DNA of 64,000 nucleotides from Porphyromonas uenonis DSM 23387 = JCM 13868 (GTDB taxonomy: Bacteria > Bacteroidota > Bacteroidia > Bacteroidales > Porphyromonadaceae): positions 1 to 64,000 of the forward strand of contig NZ_AXVC01000021.1 of assembly GCF_000482365.1 (NCBI RefSeq), given 5' to 3'. Both the position numbers and the translations under genes were made by a program. Position 1 is the stretch's first letter. Each line of letters opens with the position of its first letter. The notes under the pieces were generated by a model. The model saw only the letters and a program-made list of their open reading frames with translations, was not told the origin of the DNA and ran no database searches. Of this stretch, positions 60,229-64,000 are shown in pieces.

Positions 60229-60330
60229 AGTTCCTCCCTTGGAACTAAAAAGTTCCTCCGCTGGAACTCGAAAGTTCCTCCCTTGGAACTAAAAAGTTCC
60301 AAAGGTGGAACTACTTTTGGAACTCGTATA
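60229..60330 (-). repeat. Family B array upstream of sdaA (inverted)
   Basis: The minus strand starts TACGAGTTCCAAAA at 60330 and runs leftward through GGAACTTTTTAGTTCC palindromes, the same element as at 5887 and 24785. sdaA is also on the minus strand, so the element points toward its gene. Confidence 0.85.
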
Positions 60331-60340
60331 TATAACGAAA

Positions 60341-60371
60341 TCAGCACGCTACGAAGCTTCGCGCGTGCTGA
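60341..60371 (-). terminator. Terminator of rfbA
   Basis: A 9-bp stem (TCAGCACGC with GCGTGCTGA) plus an inner GAAGCTTC palindrome. On the minus strand TTTCGTT follows. It lies 31 nt beyond the rfbA stop. Confidence 0.75.
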
Positions 60372-60401
60372 CAGTTTGCATTCCTATGACAGTCTATTCG
60401 G

Positions 60402-61274
60402 CTACCCCTTGATGCTGGCGAGGTACTGGCCGTAGGTACTACCTCGCTGCTGATCAGCAGCGGATTGCAGCTGAGCGAGCGTGATCCAGCCCTGATGAAA
60501 GGCGATCTCCTCCAGACAGGCGATCACCAGTCCCTGACGCTTCTGTATGACACTGACATAGTTGGTCGCCTCCATGAGCGCCTCATGGGTACCCGTATCG
60601 AGCCATGCGAAGCCACGTCCGAGGGATATGACGGAGAGCTGCTGTTGCTGCAGGTAGTAGTCATTGACCGCTGTGATCTCTAGCTCCCCACGCTCCGAGG
60701 GGGTGATGCTTTGCGCCACTTGAACCACATCATTTGGATAGAAGTAAAGACCCACGACGGCTAGATTACTCTTGGGATGCTGAGGCTTCTCCTCTATATC
60801 TGTAGGCTTGCCACTGGCATCTAGAGCAACGACACCATAGCGTGTCGGATCAGAGACGGGATAGCCGAAGATGGTGGCGAGGCGATGCTGGATGACGTTG
60901 TCCCGAGCTGCAGCTAGTTGTGTGGCAAAGCTGGCTCCGTGAAAGAGATTGTCGCCAAGGACCATACAGACGTCGTCCGTGCCGATGAACTCCCGTCCTA
61001 TGATGAAAGCTTGCGCCAAGCCTTCAGGACGAGGCTGCTCGGCATACGTTAGCTCGATACCATAAGCGGTGCCATCGCCTAGGAGGCGCTCGAAGCTCGG
61101 CAGATCCTGTGGCGTGCTGATGATCAGGATATCGCGAATGCCCGCTAGCATCAGCGTAGAGAGCGGATAGTAAATCATCGGCTTGTCGTAGACCGGCAGG
61201 AGCTGCTTACTGACAGACTTGGTCAGTGGATAGAGTCTGCTACCCGTACCGCCTGCTAGTATGATACCCTTCAT
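60402..61274 (-). CDS. rfbA: Glucose-1-phosphate thymidylyltransferase
   Basis: A 290-residue nucleotidyltransferase making dTDP-glucose. Features are [76 protein letters not shown] and [13 protein letters not shown]. Normal length. It is separated from rfbC and rfbB (31977-33700) and on the opposite strand. Confidence 0.96.
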   Translation of the reverse strand: MKGIILAGGTGSRLYPLTKSVSKQLLPVYDKPMIYYPLSTLMLAGIRDILIISTPQDLPSFERLLGDGTAYGIELTYAEQPRPEGLAQAFIIGREFIGTDDVCMVLGDNLFHGASFATQLAAARDNVIQHRLATIFGYPVSDPTRYGVVALDASGKPTDIEEKPQHPKSNLAVVGLYFYPNDVVQVAQSITPSERGELEITAVNDYYLQQQQLSVISLGRGFAWLDTGTHEALMEATNYVSVIQKRQGLVIACLEEIAFHQGWITLAQLQSAADQQRGSTYGQYLASIKG

Positions 61275-61285
61275 AGAGTCATAGA

Positions 61286-62284
61286 TTAAAGTGTAGAAAC
61301 GTAGTGTCTGACCTCTGCAAGCGAAGCCTCCCGCTGTAGCACGATACCATCGGAGGAGACAACATATATGACAGGCGTGGTAGCTAGGTCATAGAGTGAC
61401 TCCTCGAGGAGCCGCAGATCCCCATTGAAGGCGGGTGTACCAAAGGGTGGTAGCGCCGAGAGGCCCTGCTCCCACTCGCTACGCTCGTAGACAAGCGAGA
61501 CGTAGAGTATCTCCACCTTGCCAGCTTGATTAGCTCGTTGTAATATCTGGTCGTGAGTCACCTCCTCCAGTAGATGCGTACAGCGATCACATCCGGGGGT
61601 GTAGAAGATGACCACCTTGGGCTTGCTACGTAGTGCGTAGAGCGTTGTGTCGGCAAAGGTGTAGCCCTCTGCTGCTGGCTGTGCTAGGATCATAGTAAAG
61701 TCTGAGGCAGGTGTACCGACTTGGTTTTGCGACACGATAGAGAGCATGTCTTTGTAGACCACTTGGTCTACATACTCTACCTGTGGTGCTGTGGTGGCCC
61801 ACTGCAGGGCTTGGATATAGAGTTTGTGATTCTTCAGAGGCGATCTGCTCTCATAAAGGTACTTGGTGTAGAGCCGGAGAGCCTCGCTCAGAGCTTTGCC
61901 ACGCATCAGTTTGAGCGGGCGGAGTAAGTCCTCCTGGGTGACACTTCCTGCAGGCATATTGCTATATACATATAGGTAGTCCACAAATCCCTGCTCCATG
62001 GCAGCGGAGTCGATCACCTGCTCCATGGCAGCCTCTGGCCAACGGTCGAAGAAGTGCTCCAGGGCATAGTGCGCCCGCTCTAGTGGCTCCCGTACATTCT
62101 CGGGAATCTCAACCATCGGATAGGGCTGTACTGTCACTTCGTTGACCCGCGTCGTGTCCACGACCTCAAAGGAGGCCTCCAGCGGCACAGGTGTCTGAGT
62201 ATGTTGCTTGCCGGTAGCACTGCAGGAGAAGAGAGCTAGGGTGAGCAGGATAGTCGTAGAGATCAGTTGTAGGAAGTGAGGCAT
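61286..62284 (-). CDS. DUF5106/thioredoxin-like lipoprotein
   Basis: A 332-residue lipoprotein (lipobox Cys21, [10 protein letters not shown]). The DUF5106-like region (~57-180) has [15 protein letters not shown] and [10 protein letters not shown] thioredoxin-like C-terminal domain contains [19 protein letters not shown] (CxxC) and [14 protein letters not shown]. It probably works in periplasmic thiol chemistry. The ATG at 62284 was preferred over 62338, whose extra N-terminal residues would spoil the signal. Confidence 0.85.
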   Translation of the reverse strand: MPHFLQLISTTILLTLALFSCSATGKQHTQTPVPLEASFEVVDTTRVNEVTVQPYPMVEIPENVREPLERAHYALEHFFDRWPEAAMEQVIDSAAMEQGFVDYLYVYSNMPAGSVTQEDLLRPLKLMRGKALSEALRLYTKYLYESRSPLKNHKLYIQALQWATTAPQVEYVDQVVYKDMLSIVSQNQVGTPASDFTMILAQPAAEGYTFADTTLYALRSKPKVVIFYTPGCDRCTHLLEEVTHDQILQRANQAGKVEILYVSLVYERSEWEQGLSALPPFGTPAFNGDLRLLEESLYDLATTPVIYVVSSDGIVLQREASLAEVRHYVSTL

Positions 62285-62320
62285 ATAGCTCTGTCTATGA
62301 ATGGTGGTGAGTGAATGGGT

Positions 62321-62368
62321 AAAAAAGAGACGCACCACGCCCTGTGAAAGTTCAAGAGCGTGATGCGT
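62321..62368 (-). terminator. Terminator of the OmpA lipoprotein gene
   Basis: On the minus strand an 11-bp stem (ACGCATCACGC with GCGTGGTGCGT, one G-T pair) followed by CTCTTTTTT. Confidence 0.9.
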
Positions 62369-62383
62369 TTTGGGAAAGAGAGA

Positions 62384-63061
62384 CTACTTCAGCGTACCGG
62401 CCTTAGCCTCTTCGATCATCTTCTGGCTAGGTAGGATGAAGACCTCTACACGACGGTTCTTGCGCTTACCCTCAGCGGTTGCGTTCGTGTCTACAGGCTC
62501 ATGGCTACCACGTCCCTCGTACTTCATACGTGTAGAGGAGACACCCTGACCCTCGAGGAAGTCGCGGACGCTCTTAGCGCGATCACGTGAGAGCGGATCG
62601 TTGATACGATCGTTGCCCGAGCTGTCGGTGTGACCGATGATCTCTAGGACGGTGTCATGGTTCTTATTGAGGTTGTCCGCAAACTTACGCAGATCATTGC
62701 GTGAAGAGGAGCTTAGCGTGCTCGAGCTGGTGTTGAAGAGTAGACCGCTGTCGAAGACGACCTTGATAGCCTGTCCCTCGTTGACGGACTCAACCTGCGT
62801 ACCCTCGGGTAGCTGCTGCTCGAGCTCCTTCTTCTGCTTGTCCATGCGATTGCCGATGAGTGCACCAGCAGCACCGCCTACGACGGCACCGATAGCTGCA
62901 CCAGCGCCCGTATTGCCGGCGACCTTACCGATACCAGCACCTAGACCAGCACCTACGGCTGTACCAGCGCCAGCACCGAGGAGAGTCCCGTTGATTGCTC
63001 CACAACTAGATAGGGAGAGAGCCACGGCTACAATGCCCGCTGTGATAGATAGTTTGTTCAT
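62384..63061 (-). CDS. OmpA-family glycine-zipper lipoprotein
   Basis: A 225-residue outer-membrane lipoprotein (lipobox Cys20, LSSCGAINGT). A glycine-zipper segment (residues ~28-72, GAGAGTAVGAGLGAGIG) is followed by an OmpA_C peptidoglycan-binding domain (IIGHTDSSGNDRIN, LSRDRAKSVRDFL, RRVEVFILP). It is similar to the Pal/YiaD group. It may stabilise the envelope. A strong terminator follows. Confidence 0.92.
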   Translation of the reverse strand: MNKLSITAGIVAVALSLSSCGAINGTLLGAGAGTAVGAGLGAGIGKVAGNTGAGAAIGAVVGGAAGALIGNRMDKQKKELEQQLPEGTQVESVNEGQAIKVVFDSGLLFNTSSSTLSSSSRNDLRKFADNLNKNHDTVLEIIGHTDSSGNDRINDPLSRDRAKSVRDFLEGQGVSSTRMKYEGRGSHEPVDTNATAEGKRKNRRVEVFILPSQKMIEEAKAGTLK

Positions 63062-63123
63062 AATTGCTGTGATATTTGAGTTAGTAAATATGTCGTTAAT
63101 ATGTATGTGTCTAAGCTTTGACC

Positions 63124-64000
63124 TTATGCCTTATTACTGAAGTAACGCATAAACTGTGAGCGCATGTAGAGCTCTTGGTCTGACTGCTTAGAGGCGTTGA
63201 GGTTACCTCTAAACTCATCGATAGATCTGTATCCATGCTGAGTCATCCACTGTGTGAGCTCCTCGAGCATCTTCGTCAGATGGGGTACCCCGTGCTGATA
63301 TAGAGCCGAGGCAACCTGTACAGAGCTAGCCCCGACGAGGAGACTCTTGACGATGCCGGCGTAGTCCATGACACCTCCTGAGGCTGAGACAGCGAGCTGA
63401 GGGAGCTTGCCAGTGAGGAGCCCCGTATACTTCAGCGTGTTATACAGCTCGTGACCCGTCGAGATGACAGGGCCCTGGACGATCTCTAGGGTATCTATAT
63501 TGATATCGGTCTGCCAGCTCTTGTTAAAGCAGGTCAAGCCCTTGACGCCACTCTTGACCAGCTCCTGTGCCAGGTAAAGAATATTGGTAAAGCGATCTGA
63601 GATCTTGAAGACGACAGGTATCTGTACGGTACGGGTGATCGAGATAGCTAGATCTACGAGCTCCTTCTCCAGATCACTACCACGCTGTGCAGGATCCGTC
63701 TCGATGCGCATCACGTTGAGCTCGAGCGCATCTGCACCTGCCTCCTCTATGCTACGGGCAAAAGAGAGCCACTCGCCACCACGATAACAGTTGATACTGG
63801 CGATGACGGGGATGTCAATAGCCTGCTTAGCCTCACGGATTAGGTCTAGATACTTCTCTACCTCATGCTGACGCGTGTAGTGTAGCATGTAGTCCAGCCC
63901 CTCTGGATAAGAGGTGGCCATCTCGGCCTCAGCTTGCAAAGCCGTCGCTTCTATCTGCTCCTCAAAGAGCGACTTAAGTATTACTGCGCCTGCGCCAGCC
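63124..64000 (-). CDS. Dihydroorotate dehydrogenase-like protein (partial)
   Basis: The 5' end lies beyond the right edge of the window; 292 codons are visible. The frame continues to the edge without a start (AGAGAVILKSLFEEQIEA), so the TTG at 63939 is not the true start. TIM-barrel FMN motifs: VIASINCYRGGEW, ADALELNVMRIETDP, VVFKISDRFTNI, KGLTCFNKSW and QLAVSASGGVMDYAGI. Bacteroidales have such PyrD-like paralogues; the substrate is uncertain. Confidence 0.85.
   Translation of the reverse strand, partial: AGAGAVILKSLFEEQIEATALQAEAEMATSYPEGLDYMLHYTRQHEVEKYLDLIREAKQAIDIPVIASINCYRGGEWLSFARSIEEAGADALELNVMRIETDPAQRGSDLEKELVDLAISITRTVQIPVVFKISDRFTNILYLAQELVKSGVKGLTCFNKSWQTDINIDTLEIVQGPVISTGHELYNTLKYTGLLTGKLPQLAVSASGGVMDYAGIVKSLLVGASSVQVASALYQHGVPHLTKMLEELTQWMTQHGYRSIDEFRGNLNASKQSDQELYMRSQFMRYFSNKA

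Noticed and set aside
63124-63939. Complete dihydroorotate dehydrogenase-like gene starting at TTG 63939
   Set aside because: The same frame continues with family-like sequence to the window edge, so the gene is only partial.
1-64000. Genomic island, prophage or plasmid region
   Set aside because: No integrase, phage structural gene, transposase or replication gene was seen, and housekeeping genes are interspersed throughout.

Overview
The window looks like a stretch of chromosome from a Bacteroidales bacterium, most probably a Porphyromonas species. This rests on the recurrent Bacteroidetes-type -7 promoter box (TAnnTTTG) in front of many transcription units, the near absence of strong Shine-Dalgarno sequences, a PorE-like type IX secretion lipoprotein, a type IX C-terminal sorting domain, and Bacteroidales-restricted families (DUF4837, DUF4876, DUF5606, DUF5106, DUF4857, DUF6850). 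No rRNA or tRNA gene was recognised, nor any plasmid, phage or complete insertion sequence. Species-level assignment is inference; no database was searched.

Layout. 1-250: trailing end of a type I-C-like CRISPR array and its terminator; the cas genes lie outside. 274-5701: two Wzx-like flippases, a 3-hydroxyacyl-CoA dehydrogenase and RNase Z. 6155-13520: a probable operon of an unusual Sm-like plus cold-shock-like protein, a DUF4837 lipoprotein, PdxA, a membrane protein and an AddA-like helicase-nuclease. 13946-15155: rpsF-rpsR-rplI. 15780-19632 (minus): a DAHP synthase/chorismate mutase, FolK and a RelA-type (p)ppGpp synthetase with a degenerate hydrolase domain. 20262-26338: a MacAB/TolC-like efflux system. 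26564-28762: an ABC exporter with a GntR/YtrA-type regulator. 28912-36501: queD, queE, porE-like, rfbC, rfbB, a degenerate FAH-fold protein, rpe and comEC. 36937-50737: a locus of TonB receptor, duplicated DUF4876 and DUF6850 modules (one broken), a type IX cargo protein, an OB-like lipoprotein, a PepSY-type membrane protein, an ABC exporter and DUF4857. 51157-64000: DUF5606, kbl, pdxB, a TPR protein, uvrB, folB, a cation transporter, sdaA, rfbA, a thioredoxin-like lipoprotein, an OmpA lipoprotein and a partial dihydroorotate dehydrogenase-like gene.

How it fits together. The 36.9-50.7 kb locus reads as one envelope machine: receptor in the outer membrane, surface lipoproteins and a barrel, a secreted sorting-domain protein, then inner-membrane PepSY and ABC components. 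Metal or siderophore/heme handling is the most likely role, but that is inference. PorE at 30-32 kb would belong to the secretion system that exports the sorting-domain protein. RfbA, RfbB and RfbC make dTDP-sugar precursors for surface polysaccharide, with the two flippases as possible users. PdxA and PdxB belong to the DXP-dependent vitamin B6 route; FolB and FolK to folate; QueD and QueE to queuosine.

The most unusual layer is intergenic. At least five families of structured repeats occupy almost every long gap. Four (called A, B, C and E here) lie mainly on the upstream side of promoters. A fifth is a 175-bp MITE-like element with 5-bp target duplications. It sits downstream of rplI, relA and kbl, each time with its hairpin-bearing end facing the upstream gene. 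Family A elements carry hairpin tips that match between their two arms, and family B arrays always point the same way relative to the next gene.
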